A program made the translations under genes and the position numbers. Below, piece after piece: positions 9,647-18,795 of a stretch of DNA of 64,000 bases. The notes under the pieces were generated by a model. That model saw only the letters and a list, made by a program, of their open reading frames with translations, made no database searches and had not been told where the DNA came from. Where the stretch lies: contig NZ_AP023368.1 of NCBI RefSeq assembly GCF_014218355.1, positions 2,918,001 to 2,982,000 on the forward strand, in the 5' to 3' direction. The stretch comes from Anaerocolumna chitinilytica. GTDB lineage: Bacteria; Bacillota; Clostridia; Lachnospirales; Lachnospiraceae. How positions within the stretch are numbered: position 1 is the first letter of the stretch; the number at the start of each line of letters is the position of its first letter.

Positions 9647-10819
9647 ATGCCGAAGTTTAAATATCATTGCCTGAATCCAATTGCCGGAGTGGGACTTAAG
9701 CTTTTTTCAGAAAATTATGAGACAACTGAAGATATAAAGGAATCAGATGCAGTTCTGGTAAGAAGTGCCTCTATGCTGGAGATGGAACTCACTGATAACA
9801 TTGCAGCTATTGCACGTGCTGGTGCCGGTGTAAATAATATCCCTTTGGATAGATGTGCCGGAGATGGAATTGTAGTATTTAATACCCCGGGAGCAAATGC
9901 CAACGGTGTGAAAGAGCTTGTGATTGCAGGTCTTATGCTTGCTTCCAGAAATATAGTAGGCGGTATTAACTGGGTCCAGACTATAAAAGAAGAAAAAGAT
10001 ATTGCTAAGCTGGTGGAAAAAGGAAAAGCCAAATTCGCCGGCAAGGAAATCCAAGGTAAAAAGCTTGGTGTCATCGGACTTGGAGCCATAGGGGTACTGG
10101 TTGCTAACGCTGCTAACCGCCTTGGTATGGAAGTCTACGGCTGCGATCCTTATATTTCAGTAGAGCATGCTTGGAACTTATCCCGCGATATAATATCTGT
10201 AAAATCCAAAGATGATATTTATAGAGAATGTGATTATATAAGCCTTCATGTTCCCTTATTAGACGATACCAAGAAGATGATCAATAAAGAAACCCTGTCA
10301 AAATGTAAAGACGGAGTTGTTATCCTTAATTTCGCAAGAGATCTGCTGGTAAATGATGAAGATATGGAAGAAGCATTAAAATCCGGAAAAGTAGGAGCCT
10401 ATGTAACAGACTTTCCAAATGATAAGACCGCTGCTATGGAAGGGGTTATAGCAATTCCACATCTTGGAGCCTCCACAGAAGAGTCGGAAGATAATTGTGC
10501 TGTCATGGCTGTAAAGCAAATCAAGGATTATTTAGAACATGGTATCATTAAGAATTCTGTTAATTATCCGGATTGTGATGCAGGAACCTTCACTGGCGGA
10601 ACCAGAGTAACCATTAACCATAAAAACATTCCTAATATGTTAACGCAGTTCACCGGTGTATTTTCTTCAGAGAATATCAATATATCAAACCTTATCAATA
10701 AAAGTAAAGGCGATTATGCTTACACCGTAATTGATATAGAAGGAAGTATCGCTTCCGGTACTTCGGCTAAATTAGAAACAATAGACGGAGTATTAAAGGT
10801 CAGAACTATATCCGAATAA
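9647..10819 (+). CDS. serA: D-3-phosphoglycerate dehydrogenase
   Basis: A 390-residue NAD-dependent dehydrogenase oxidising 3-phosphoglycerate, the committed step of serine synthesis. The Rossmann motif is GVIGLGAIGVLVANAA, the substrate-side segment HLGASTEESEDNCA carries the catalytic histidine, and the C-terminal 65 residues form an ACT domain (NMLTQFTGVFSSENINISNL) that usually binds serine as feedback inhibitor. This is the short form without the intervening domain. It is transcribed with serC; a strong terminator follows. Confidence 0.96.
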   Translation: MPKFKYHCLNPIAGVGLKLFSENYETTEDIKESDAVLVRSASMLEMELTDNIAAIARAGAGVNNIPLDRCAGDGIVVFNTPGANANGVKELVIAGLMLASRNIVGGINWVQTIKEEKDIAKLVEKGKAKFAGKEIQGKKLGVIGLGAIGVLVANAANRLGMEVYGCDPYISVEHAWNLSRDIISVKSKDDIYRECDYISLHVPLLDDTKKMINKETLSKCKDGVVILNFARDLLVNDEDMEEALKSGKVGAYVTDFPNDKTAAMEGVIAIPHLGASTEESEDNCAVMAVKQIKDYLEHGIIKNSVNYPDCDAGTFTGGTRVTINHKNIPNMLTQFTGVFSSENINISNLINKSKGDYAYTVIDIEGSIASGTSAKLETIDGVLKVRTISE

Positions 10820-10837
10820 AAATATTACGAGAAAGAC

Positions 10838-10882
10838 AGGTTAATACCAAGAGAAAACAGGCTTTTGGTATTGACCTTTTTT
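10838..10882 (+). terminator. Terminator between serA and the DUF1015 gene
   Basis: Thirteen-base arms (10838-10850 and 10865-10877, with one G-U pair) followed by a T-tract. It ends only about 16 bases before the DUF1015 start codon and abuts its AAGGAGG site, so the downstream gene depends on readthrough or on a promoter I did not find. Confidence 0.85.
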
Positions 10883-10898
10883 AATAAAAGGAGGCAAA

Positions 10899-12152
10899 AT
10901 GGCAACTATCAAACCTTTTCGTGCAATAAGACCAGGAAATACAAATAATACTACAACTGCTCTGGCGGAGAAAATAGCAGCATTACCCTACGACGTTTAC
11001 AATAGAGAAGAAGCAAAAGCAGAGATAATAAGAGAGCCTCTGTCCTTTCTGAGAATAGACAGAGCTGAGACCACACTTCCAGATAACATATCTACCTACG
11101 ATGATTTGGTATATGATAGGGCAAAGGAACTACTGGAAGAAATGATTAACAAAGAACAGTTTATTCAGGAAGAAAAAGAATGCTTTTATATCTACGAACT
11201 CATCATGAATGGAAAAAGTCAAACCGGACTTGTTGCCTGTGCATCAATTGACGACTATCAAAATGGAGTTATTAAACGCCATGAGAATACAAGAACCGAT
11301 AAAGAGCTGGACAGGATAAGACACATTGACAGCTGTAATGCCCAGACCGGTCCTATTTTTTTAACCTTTCGAGGATCCGATAGGATTAAGAATATTCTTA
11401 ATCTCAATAAAACAAAGGAAAAACTCTACTGTTTTACTTCACCCGATGGCATTACTCACAATGTATGGAAGATTGATGATATAGAAGAGATTACAACAAT
11501 AAAAGAGGAATTCGAACATATTACTTCTATTTATATAGCTGATGGTCATCATAGAGCTGCTTCTGCGATAAAAGTGGGTATGAAACGCAGAGAAGAGCAT
11601 ACAAACTATACCGGAAAAGAAGAATTTAATTACTTCTTGTCTGTAATCTTCCCCTCTGAAGAACTTATGATTATGCCTTATAACCGAGTTGTAAAAGATT
11701 TAAATGGTAATACCCTCGAAGAATTTCATGCTAAAGTGTCTGAATATTTTACAATTACGTTTTTAGGTGCTGAACCTTACCAACCAACAGGAAAAGGAGA
11801 GTTTGGTATGTATCTCAAAAATGGATGGTATAAACTTAAAATAAAAAAAGAATACGAAAAGAAGGATCCGGTGGCAGGGCTGGATGTTTCTTTATTACAG
11901 GATTATCTCCTCGAGCCGGTGCTTGGAATCAAAGACCCCCGCAGTGATAAGAGAATTGATTTTGTTGGCGGTATCAGAGGACTGAGAGAATTAGAGCGGA
12001 GAGTACAAGAGGATATGGCAGTTGCCTTTTCGATGTATCCAACAGACATCCAAGAATTAATAGCAGTATCCGACAAAGATAAATTAATGCCGCCAAAATC
12101 CACCTGGTTTGAGCCAAAACTTAGGAGCGGTCTTTTCATTCACAAGATTTAA
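10899..12152 (+). CDS. DUF1015 family protein, possible SerK-like serine kinase
   Basis: A 417-residue protein of the DUF1015 family, recognised from the N terminus ATIKPFRAIRP and ALPYDVYNREEA. It is commonly found next to serC and serA in Clostridia. The central motif ADGHHRAASA (D215-G-H-H-R219) resembles the DGHHR signature of the ParB/Srx-fold free serine kinases SerK and SbnI. On that basis, and from the neighbourhood, a role in interconverting serine and phosphoserine is an inference. No phosphoserine phosphatase gene (serB) is present in the window. An excellent AAGGAGG site precedes the ATG. Confidence 0.8.
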   Translation: MATIKPFRAIRPGNTNNTTTALAEKIAALPYDVYNREEAKAEIIREPLSFLRIDRAETTLPDNISTYDDLVYDRAKELLEEMINKEQFIQEEKECFYIYELIMNGKSQTGLVACASIDDYQNGVIKRHENTRTDKELDRIRHIDSCNAQTGPIFLTFRGSDRIKNILNLNKTKEKLYCFTSPDGITHNVWKIDDIEEITTIKEEFEHITSIYIADGHHRAASAIKVGMKRREEHTNYTGKEEFNYFLSVIFPSEELMIMPYNRVVKDLNGNTLEEFHAKVSEYFTITFLGAEPYQPTGKGEFGMYLKNGWYKLKIKKEYEKKDPVAGLDVSLLQDYLLEPVLGIKDPRSDKRIDFVGGIRGLRELERRVQEDMAVAFSMYPTDIQELIAVSDKDKLMPPKSTWFEPKLRSGLFIHKI

Positions 12153-12311
12153 GTATTTCTAGGAATAGGAAATTACTAATTTAAGAGAAATCATAAATTC
12201 TTTTACTAAAAATAAAAAATTATTTAAAATTTATGGAACGATACCATATTTTGCATCGTCTAATGGTTGAACTAGGAAATAATATAAAAATCTAGTAAAG
12301 GAGGAATTTTT

Positions 12312-14492
12312 ATGATATCAAAAAAAATTGGGGCTGTAATCCTAAGCAGTGCCCTTATAGTAAGTGCCCTGCCGATTCAATCTTTAGCAGCGGCAGATCT
12401 TATTCAAACAACTAAAATAGCAGCAGGTGTACAATCAGGTGCGGCTGTGTCGTCAGAGGATTTAGAAAGTATGATAAATACTGTGAAATCTAAAATTACC
12501 ATACCTTCCGAATTATCAGAGTTTTCCTACAATTATTATACTGGCGATCCTTATTCCAACAATACTTGGAACCTGATCTGGTCTACGAAAGACGGCAGTA
12601 AAAGTATCAATGTAAATTCTGATTCAAAAGGTCATATAACCTATTATAGTTATTATACGAACCAGAGTTATAAACCGGTTTATCTTCAAAGCGAATTAAA
12701 AGATAAGGCTGATGCATTTATAAAGGGGATTACACCGGATATCTTCAGTAAGCTTCAATATATCCAGACTTCTTCTACAGCATCCTATAACGGTTCTTAT
12801 ACCTATCAGTATCAAAGAGTTGAGAACGGAATACCCATGCCGGATAATACTGTCAGTGTAAGTGTTAATTATCAGACAGGTGTTGTAACCACCTATTCCA
12901 GCAATTGGCTTTATGATGTCACAATACCTTCTTCCAATGCCAAGATAACGAAGGATGCGGCAGCTGCCTTAATTGGAAAGAATAGCAAAATGACCTTATC
13001 TTATCAAAGCGCATATACAACTGATAACAATGGCAAAAGTACTGCCAAGGCATTTCTGGTATACAGCCCTGAAAAGTCCTATATCGCTGTTGATGCTTTA
13101 ACAGGAAAAGTATATGACACTCAGAACCTTTGGAATACAGCCTATTCTTCAAAAGAAGAAGCAAGCCTTGATATGGGCAGTGCCAAAGCAGGTAATCTGA
13201 CACCACAGGAATCTGCTGAAGTTGACAGTATAAAGGGTCTGATTTCTAAAAACGATGCTATAAATGCTATTAAAGGTAATACAAAGCTGCTTTTTGATAA
13301 AAACATGACATCAATAACAGCCAATCTCTATAAAAATACGAATATAAATGGTACTACAGCTTATGTTTGGAATGTTAGCTTTTCTGATCCAAGAGAGGTA
13401 AAAGAGGGTTCCACAAATTCTTACCGTGCATATGCTTATGCATCGGTAGATGCTAAGACTGGTAAGATAATGTCTTATTATTCCAGCACAAACAATTATT
13501 ATAATACCACGAAAGATAAGTGGAACGATACTAAAATCAAATATACTGCTAAGCAGGGAAAGAGCATCTTTGAAGGCTTTTTAAAGACAGAAATACCGGA
13601 TTATTTTAAGAATTCATCCTATACCGGTACTTCCAATGATTACATTATTGCCTACAAAGACAGCAAGCCGGTATATGGCGGTTACACCTATAATTATCAG
13701 CGAATGAATGAAAATATTCCGTATGCTGGTAACAATATTAGTGGTGCCGTTGACGGTGTAACCGGAAAGATTTATAACTTCAATTATAATTGGGATACCC
13801 AGTTAACTTTTGAAGCACCTACTAATATCATTTCCGCAGATAAAGCTTTCACGAACTATATTGCTAACGAAGGATACCACTTGGTTTATGAAGTATATTA
13901 TAAGAATGCAGTTTCCAGTTCTTCTTATACTCAGACTCCTTTGGTTCGACTTGTATACCGTACCGATATCTCTCCGGATTATATCTCTCCATTTACCGGA
14001 AAGCAGCTTGATTATGATGGCAAAGAATATGTAAAGCCTACTAGTCTTTATAACTATACGGATATTCAGGGGAATTCCTCAGCCAGAAATATAATTCTTC
14101 TTGCTAATATGGGAATTGGTTTTGAAGGTGGGTTATTTAAACCTACTCAGGCAATTACAACTACAGAATTAAATGATTTTATTTCAAAAGCAGGCTTCTA
14201 TGCCGATTCCTCTAAATATAAACTCACAGGAACTTCAGTAAGCCGTATGGATGCTGCAAAATATGCAGTTCAAGTATTAGGTCTTGAAAAAGCAGCTAAA
14301 ATCAGCGGAATCTATACACTTAATGTAGCAGACCAGTCATTAATTAACCAGTCTGATTTAGGTTATGCAGCCATCGCATTTGGACTTAAGCTTTTAGTGC
14401 CTAATAATAGTAACCAATTACATGCAAGTGATAACCTTACACGTCAGGATGCTGCTGATTTAATCGTAGCAATGTTAAATAGTCAGGAATAA
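12312..14492 (+). CDS. Exported YcdB/YcdC-repeat protein with C-terminal SLH domains
   Basis: A 726-residue protein with a Sec signal peptide (KKIGAVILSSALIVSALPIQSLAAA, cleavage near 26). Residues about 40-560 consist of repeated PepSY-like YcdB/YcdC units; paired phrases such as YTYQYQRVENGIPMPDNTVSV and YTYNYQRMNENIPYAGNNIS mark the repeat. The last 150 residues resemble S-layer homology domains (FEGGLFKPTQAITTTEL; ASDNLTRQDAADLIVAML), which bind pyruvylated wall polymers, so the protein is probably displayed on the cell surface. Function unknown; perhaps control of wall enzymes or proteases. AAAGGAGG precedes the ATG. Confidence 0.85.
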   Translation: MISKKIGAVILSSALIVSALPIQSLAAADLIQTTKIAAGVQSGAAVSSEDLESMINTVKSKITIPSELSEFSYNYYTGDPYSNNTWNLIWSTKDGSKSINVNSDSKGHITYYSYYTNQSYKPVYLQSELKDKADAFIKGITPDIFSKLQYIQTSSTASYNGSYTYQYQRVENGIPMPDNTVSVSVNYQTGVVTTYSSNWLYDVTIPSSNAKITKDAAAALIGKNSKMTLSYQSAYTTDNNGKSTAKAFLVYSPEKSYIAVDALTGKVYDTQNLWNTAYSSKEEASLDMGSAKAGNLTPQESAEVDSIKGLISKNDAINAIKGNTKLLFDKNMTSITANLYKNTNINGTTAYVWNVSFSDPREVKEGSTNSYRAYAYASVDAKTGKIMSYYSSTNNYYNTTKDKWNDTKIKYTAKQGKSIFEGFLKTEIPDYFKNSSYTGTSNDYIIAYKDSKPVYGGYTYNYQRMNENIPYAGNNISGAVDGVTGKIYNFNYNWDTQLTFEAPTNIISADKAFTNYIANEGYHLVYEVYYKNAVSSSSYTQTPLVRLVYRTDISPDYISPFTGKQLDYDGKEYVKPTSLYNYTDIQGNSSARNIILLANMGIGFEGGLFKPTQAITTTELNDFISKAGFYADSSKYKLTGTSVSRMDAAKYAVQVLGLEKAAKISGIYTLNVADQSLINQSDLGYAAIAFGLKLLVPNNSNQLHASDNLTRQDAADLIVAMLNSQE

Positions 14493-14495
14493 TTT

Positions 14496-14501
14496 TATAA
14501 T
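14496..14501 (+). promoter_or_regulatory. -10 box for the downstream small RNA
   Basis: A perfect TATAAT begins 4 bases after the stop codon of the SLH protein. It would start transcription at about 14508-14512, exactly where the structured RNA begins. The -35 region is poor (TGTTAA at 14473). Confidence 0.45.
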
Positions 14502-14510
14502 ATGTATATC

Positions 14511-14707
14511 TAAAGGGTTGTTGCAAGATGAACCCTGTAGAGCATAACTTGCCAGAATGGACTGTTTGACCGACAGTTGATACGAATTGGCATACTAGAT
14601 CTAACATTTTATGTAAGATTTTAGTATGCCAATCATATCGTTTGCCGATCAATTGTTTAATCAAGCATTTATCCTCTGCAGTGCTTCCTTAGCAACAGCC
14701 CTTTTTT
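14511..14707 (+). ncRNA. Structured small RNA, 6S-like candidate
   Basis: About 195 bases form one long rod. The ends 14512-14524 and 14692-14704 pair to close it and run into a T-tract. An inner arm TTGGCATACTA (14587-14597) pairs perfectly with 14622-14632, extended outward by imperfect pairing between about 14573 and 14655. Large unpaired regions on both sides lie between the closing and inner stems. Size, rod shape, central bubble, own -10 box and terminator all fit 6S RNA, the RNA polymerase regulator. Some bases near the 5' end (AGGGTT with AACCCT at 14531) can form an alternative hairpin. A long-loop terminator with incidental pairing is the alternative. Confidence 0.45.
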
Positions 14708-14802
14708 AAGAATTTAAAAATTACATGTTTTATTTAGATAATTTTCACTTTTTTAAGCCAAGCTTTTGTGGTAATATAAGTATAAGTATATAAGCTATTG
14801 AT

Positions 14803-14833
14803 ATATGCCGCTATCAGCGGCGGAATGAGAGGA
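14803..14833 (+). promoter_or_regulatory. Leader hairpin before manA
   Basis: GCCGC and GCGGC arms around TATCA sit just before GGAATGAGAGG, which includes the ribosome site for manA at 14838. Layout as at 1349 and 35094. Confidence 0.4.
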
Positions 14834-14837
14834 AAAG

Positions 14838-15770
14838 ATGCAAGATATATTATTTTTAGAACCAGTATTTAAAGAAATGATCTGGGGCGGTAACAGGCTG
14901 AACACAGATTTCGGCTATGATATCCCAAGTGATAATACCGGGGAATGTTGGGCTGTCAGTGCTCATACTAATGGAGATTGCAAGATAAAAGCAGGTGAAT
15001 ATAAAGGAGAGACCTTAAGCAGTCTGTGGGCAAATCACAGAGAGCTTTTTGGTAATGCAGAAGGTGACGTATTTCCGCTTTTAATTAAAATTATAGATGC
15101 CAAACAAGATTTAAGTATTCAGGTTCATCCGGATGATAATTATGCAAAAACCCACGAGAATGGCTCACTTGGTAAAACAGAATGCTGGTATATCTTAAAT
15201 TGCAAAGATGATGGTAAAATTGTTATCGGACATAATGCTAACAACAAAGAAGAATTGTCTTCCATGATCCATAATAACCAGTGGGAAGAACTTATTCGTG
15301 TAATCCCCATTAAAAAAGGTGATTTCTTTCAGATTATACCCGGAACCGTACATGCAATCAAAGCCGGTACCGTAATCTTAGAAACCCAACAGAACAGTGA
15401 TATAACATATCGGCTTTACGACTATGGCCGATTACAAAACGGCAAACCCCGTGAACTGCATATTGATAAAAGTATCGATGTTATTACCTGCCCTCAAAAG
15501 CTTACTGAGCCAGTAAGAAAAATATGGGACATAAAAGGCGGACAGATAGAAGAGCTGGTAAACTGTGAATTTTATACCGTAGAAAAGATAACAATAAATG
15601 GAAGCACAGCCTTAGAGCAGGTTGAGCCTTTTACCATTATGAGTGTTATTAATGGTGAAGGATATTTAGATGGTGAACGAATCACCAAAGGTGACCATTT
15701 TATTCTTCCATCCGGATTTGGAAGCTATGTGCTGGAAGGTAATTTGGAGTGTATCGCATCTCACATCTAA
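14838..15770 (+). CDS. manA: Mannose-6-phosphate isomerase, class I
   Basis: A 310-residue zinc cupin enzyme interconverting mannose 6-phosphate and fructose 6-phosphate. Typical motifs are EPVFKEMIWGG at the start, IQVHPDDNYA (zinc His), KTECWYIL (zinc Glu region) and IIPGTVHAI (zinc His). The short length is that of the Firmicutes type. The C-terminal third is a second cupin ending in FILPSGFGSYVLEG. It supplies mannose units or feeds mannose to glycolysis. The following genes have the same direction. Confidence 0.93.
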   Translation: MQDILFLEPVFKEMIWGGNRLNTDFGYDIPSDNTGECWAVSAHTNGDCKIKAGEYKGETLSSLWANHRELFGNAEGDVFPLLIKIIDAKQDLSIQVHPDDNYAKTHENGSLGKTECWYILNCKDDGKIVIGHNANNKEELSSMIHNNQWEELIRVIPIKKGDFFQIIPGTVHAIKAGTVILETQQNSDITYRLYDYGRLQNGKPRELHIDKSIDVITCPQKLTEPVRKIWDIKGGQIEELVNCEFYTVEKITINGSTALEQVEPFTIMSVINGEGYLDGERITKGDHFILPSGFGSYVLEGNLECIASHI

Positions 15771-15847
15771 GTACCACCAGTTAAATAAATATAAATTATT
15801 TTATATATACCAAATAAAGTATGTTACCACATGTAAGGAGATAACTC

Positions 15848-16498
15848 ATGAGCAGTATTTTTAACTTGGACAACCCATTTTTTTCAGGACTGAATAAGAT
15901 TGTAGATGCATTCTTTTTAAGTATTATATTTTTAATTACCTGTATTCCTATTATTACCATTGGTCCTGCTTTAACAGCTCTTTATTATGCGACTGCCAAA
16001 TCTCTGCGCAGAGACAGAGGTTATATCTCAAAAGAGTATTTTAAAGCTTTTAAGTTAAACTTTTTACAAGGTCTTGTCAGCGGACTTATATTAATTGCAG
16101 CTTCCTCTATACTTGCTATCGACTGGAGATATGCAAAAAATCTCCATAATACTACAGGAGTTATTCTTTTTAGCATCTTTACTGCTTTATTTATTGTCCT
16201 GTTTTTTATTACAATCTATATATTTCCGGTATTATCCAGATTTAAGACAAAGACCCTGCACCTGTTTAAAACAGCATTCTTTATGTCAATGAGACATCTG
16301 CCCAGTACGATACTAATGGCTATTATAGTTATTTTCTTTGGTTTATTAGTTTACCTGTTTCGTATCCCTATTGTATTTGCGCCGGCTTTATGTACTCTGC
16401 TGGTTTCATTCCTGATGGAACGTATCTTTAAGAAATATATGCCGGAGAAGTCAGAAGAGGAAGAATCAAATGGCGTAGATGAGTGGTATATGGAATAA
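15848..16498 (+). CDS. YesL-like (DUF624) membrane protein
   Basis: A 216-residue protein with about four to five membrane helices. The N terminus MSSIFNLDNPFFSGLNKIVDAFFLS and the stretch ITIGPALTALYYATAKSLRRD are the hallmark of DUF624/YesL proteins, which often sit in carbohydrate-utilisation loci. The biochemical role is not known. It ends with an acidic cytoplasmic tail. GTAAGGAG lies upstream of the ATG, and glgB follows 24 bases later, so these are probably one operon. Confidence 0.85.
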   Translation: MSSIFNLDNPFFSGLNKIVDAFFLSIIFLITCIPIITIGPALTALYYATAKSLRRDRGYISKEYFKAFKLNFLQGLVSGLILIAASSILAIDWRYAKNLHNTTGVILFSIFTALFIVLFFITIYIFPVLSRFKTKTLHLFKTAFFMSMRHLPSTILMAIIVIFFGLLVYLFRIPIVFAPALCTLLVSFLMERIFKKYMPEKSEEEESNGVDEWYME

Positions 16499-16522
16499 GA
16501 ATAAACTTAGAGCGGAGGCTGT

Positions 16523-18787
16523 ATGATGGAGGATATTCTATATAGTTTAATGGATTGGGCCGGAATTGAGGCAATCATTTTTTCGGAAGAGGATCACCCC
16601 CGTGACATTTTAGGTCCTCATCTTATAGACGAAGGTCTGTTAATTCAAGCTTATATACCCACAGCGATAGAGGTAAAGGTCAAATTACAAAAGACTGAAA
16701 AAGAATATTCAATGGTAATGGAAGAAGAGAGCTTTTATGCCGTTCTTATTCCAAAACTAAAACGGATATCTGCCTATACGCTGATTGTTACTTATGATAA
16801 TGGTGAAACAAAAGAAATAATTGACCCTTATTTTTATCAGCAGATATTGACAGATATTGATTTGAATCGGTTCTCAAAAGGTATTCATTATACTATATAC
16901 GATAAACTCGGTGCTCATCCCATGGAGATAAATGGGGTTAAAGGCGTACACTTTGCCGTTTGGGCTCCTAATTCCGTTAGGGTAAGTGTCGTAGGAGATT
17001 TTAATCTTTGGGACGGCAGAAGACATCCTATGAACAGATTAAAGGATTCCGGTATCTTTGAACTCTTCATCCCTGGCCTTACGGAAGGGGAAATCTATAA
17101 ATACGAAATCAAAGTAAAAGGCGGTATGGTTGTTTTAAAAGCCGACCCTTATGCCAACAGAGCCGAGTTAAGGCCCAATAACGCCTCAATAGTATATGAT
17201 TTAACTACTTATCAATGGAAGGATTCGGATTGGCTGCATACCAGAAAAATTAAGAACTATAAAAATGAGCCAATGAACATACTGGAATTGCACCTTGGAT
17301 CCTTTCGAAAACCAATTAGCAGTGATAGAGAATTTTATAACTACAAAGAATTAGCTCCCATGGTTTCTGATTATGTATTAGAGATGGGTTATACTCATGT
17401 AGAGTTAATGCCTGTGATGGAACATCCTTTTGATGGTTCCTGGGGTTATCAGGTTACCGGATATTATGCCCCTACAGCCAGATATGGTTCTCCCGATGAT
17501 TTTATGTATTTTATTGATTTCCTGCACGAAAAAGGGATTGGTGTAATTTTAGACTGGGTACCAGCCCATTTTCCCAAGGACAGCTTTGGTCTTGCCTCCT
17601 TTGACGGCACCTGTCTCTATGAACATTTAGATCCAAGACAGGGCACTCACCCTCATTGGGGAACCTTAATATACAATTATGGAAGGCCGCAGGTTTCTTT
17701 GTTTCTGATAGCAAATGCCCTATTCTGGATTGAGAAATACCACATTGACGGAATCCGTATGGATGCCGTTGCTTCCATGCTATATTTAGATTACGGCAAA
17801 AATTCAGGTGAATGGGTTGCCAATAAGCATGGCGGAAATGAGAATCTGGAAGCCATGGAGATGCTAAAACATTTAAATTCCATTGTAAAGAAAAGAAAAG
17901 ATGGAGTTGTACTCATCGCAGAAGAATCAACCGCATGGCCAAAGATTACAGGAGCTTTGGAGGAAGGCGGTTTAGGTTTTGACTTAAAATGGAATATGGG
18001 TTGGATGAACGATTTTACTGGTTATATGAAGACTGACCCTTTATTCCGTAAGGGCCGCCACGGTGAACTTACTTTCAGTATGGTATATGCATATAGCGAG
18101 AAGTTCATCCTTGTATTATCTCACGACGAAGTCGTTCATGGAAAAGGTTCCATGATACAGAAAATGCCAGGAAATCCGGAAGATAAATTCTCCAATCTTA
18201 GAGCCGCCTATGGATTCATGATGTGCCATCCGGGTAAAAAATTGTTGTTTATGGGACAGGACTTCGCCCAATTTAAGGAATGGGATGAGAAGAAAGAAAT
18301 TGATTGGGAATTATTAAAGGAAGAACCTAATGCTGCCTTAAATTTATACGTAAAAGAGCTGAACAACCTTTACAAAAAAAATGCCGCTCTTTATGCATTG
18401 GATTTTGAGGAAAAGGGCTTTGAATGGATCAGCAGCTTAGATGCCGACCACAGTATTGTAGTGTTCACCCGAAAAACTGAAAATATAAATGACACACTGC
18501 TTGTGGTCTGTAATTTTACACCGGTACCATATGAAAATTTTCTGATAGGTGTTCCATTTGCGGGAAAATATAAAGAGATTTTCAGCAGTGATTATGAACG
18601 TTTTGGCGGTAAAGGATATTGCAATAAGCGCTTGAAACAATCAAAGCACAAAGAAGCGGATGGAAGAGAACATTCTCTTTCTGTCATAGTTCCGCCTCTT
18701 GGAATCAGTGTGTATTCCTGCGTACCCACTGACGCAGTTAAAACGAAGAAAACAGTAAAGGATATCGTCAGAGAGAAAAGGAGGTAA
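16523..18787 (+). CDS. glgB: 1,4-alpha-glucan branching enzyme
   Basis: A 754-residue GH13 enzyme that makes the alpha-1,6 branches of glycogen. It has an N-terminal extension of about 110 residues, a CBM48 domain (VHFAVWAPNSVRVSVVGDFNLWDG), the TIM barrel, and a C-terminal all-beta domain. The catalytic triad is D414 in GIRMDAVASM, E467 in LIAEEST and D535 in LSHDEVVHGKGS; their spacing equals that in E. coli GlgB. No other glycogen genes lie in the window. Either of two adjacent ATG codons can start it, behind AGCGGAGG. Confidence 0.95.
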   Translation: MMEDILYSLMDWAGIEAIIFSEEDHPRDILGPHLIDEGLLIQAYIPTAIEVKVKLQKTEKEYSMVMEEESFYAVLIPKLKRISAYTLIVTYDNGETKEIIDPYFYQQILTDIDLNRFSKGIHYTIYDKLGAHPMEINGVKGVHFAVWAPNSVRVSVVGDFNLWDGRRHPMNRLKDSGIFELFIPGLTEGEIYKYEIKVKGGMVVLKADPYANRAELRPNNASIVYDLTTYQWKDSDWLHTRKIKNYKNEPMNILELHLGSFRKPISSDREFYNYKELAPMVSDYVLEMGYTHVELMPVMEHPFDGSWGYQVTGYYAPTARYGSPDDFMYFIDFLHEKGIGVILDWVPAHFPKDSFGLASFDGTCLYEHLDPRQGTHPHWGTLIYNYGRPQVSLFLIANALFWIEKYHIDGIRMDAVASMLYLDYGKNSGEWVANKHGGNENLEAMEMLKHLNSIVKKRKDGVVLIAEESTAWPKITGALEEGGLGFDLKWNMGWMNDFTGYMKTDPLFRKGRHGELTFSMVYAYSEKFILVLSHDEVVHGKGSMIQKMPGNPEDKFSNLRAAYGFMMCHPGKKLLFMGQDFAQFKEWDEKKEIDWELLKEEPNAALNLYVKELNNLYKKNAALYALDFEEKGFEWISSLDADHSIVVFTRKTENINDTLLVVCNFTPVPYENFLIGVPFAGKYKEIFSSDYERFGGKGYCNKRLKQSKHKEADGREHSLSVIVPPLGISVYSCVPTDAVKTKKTVKDIVREKRR

Positions 18788-18795
18788 ACACACCG

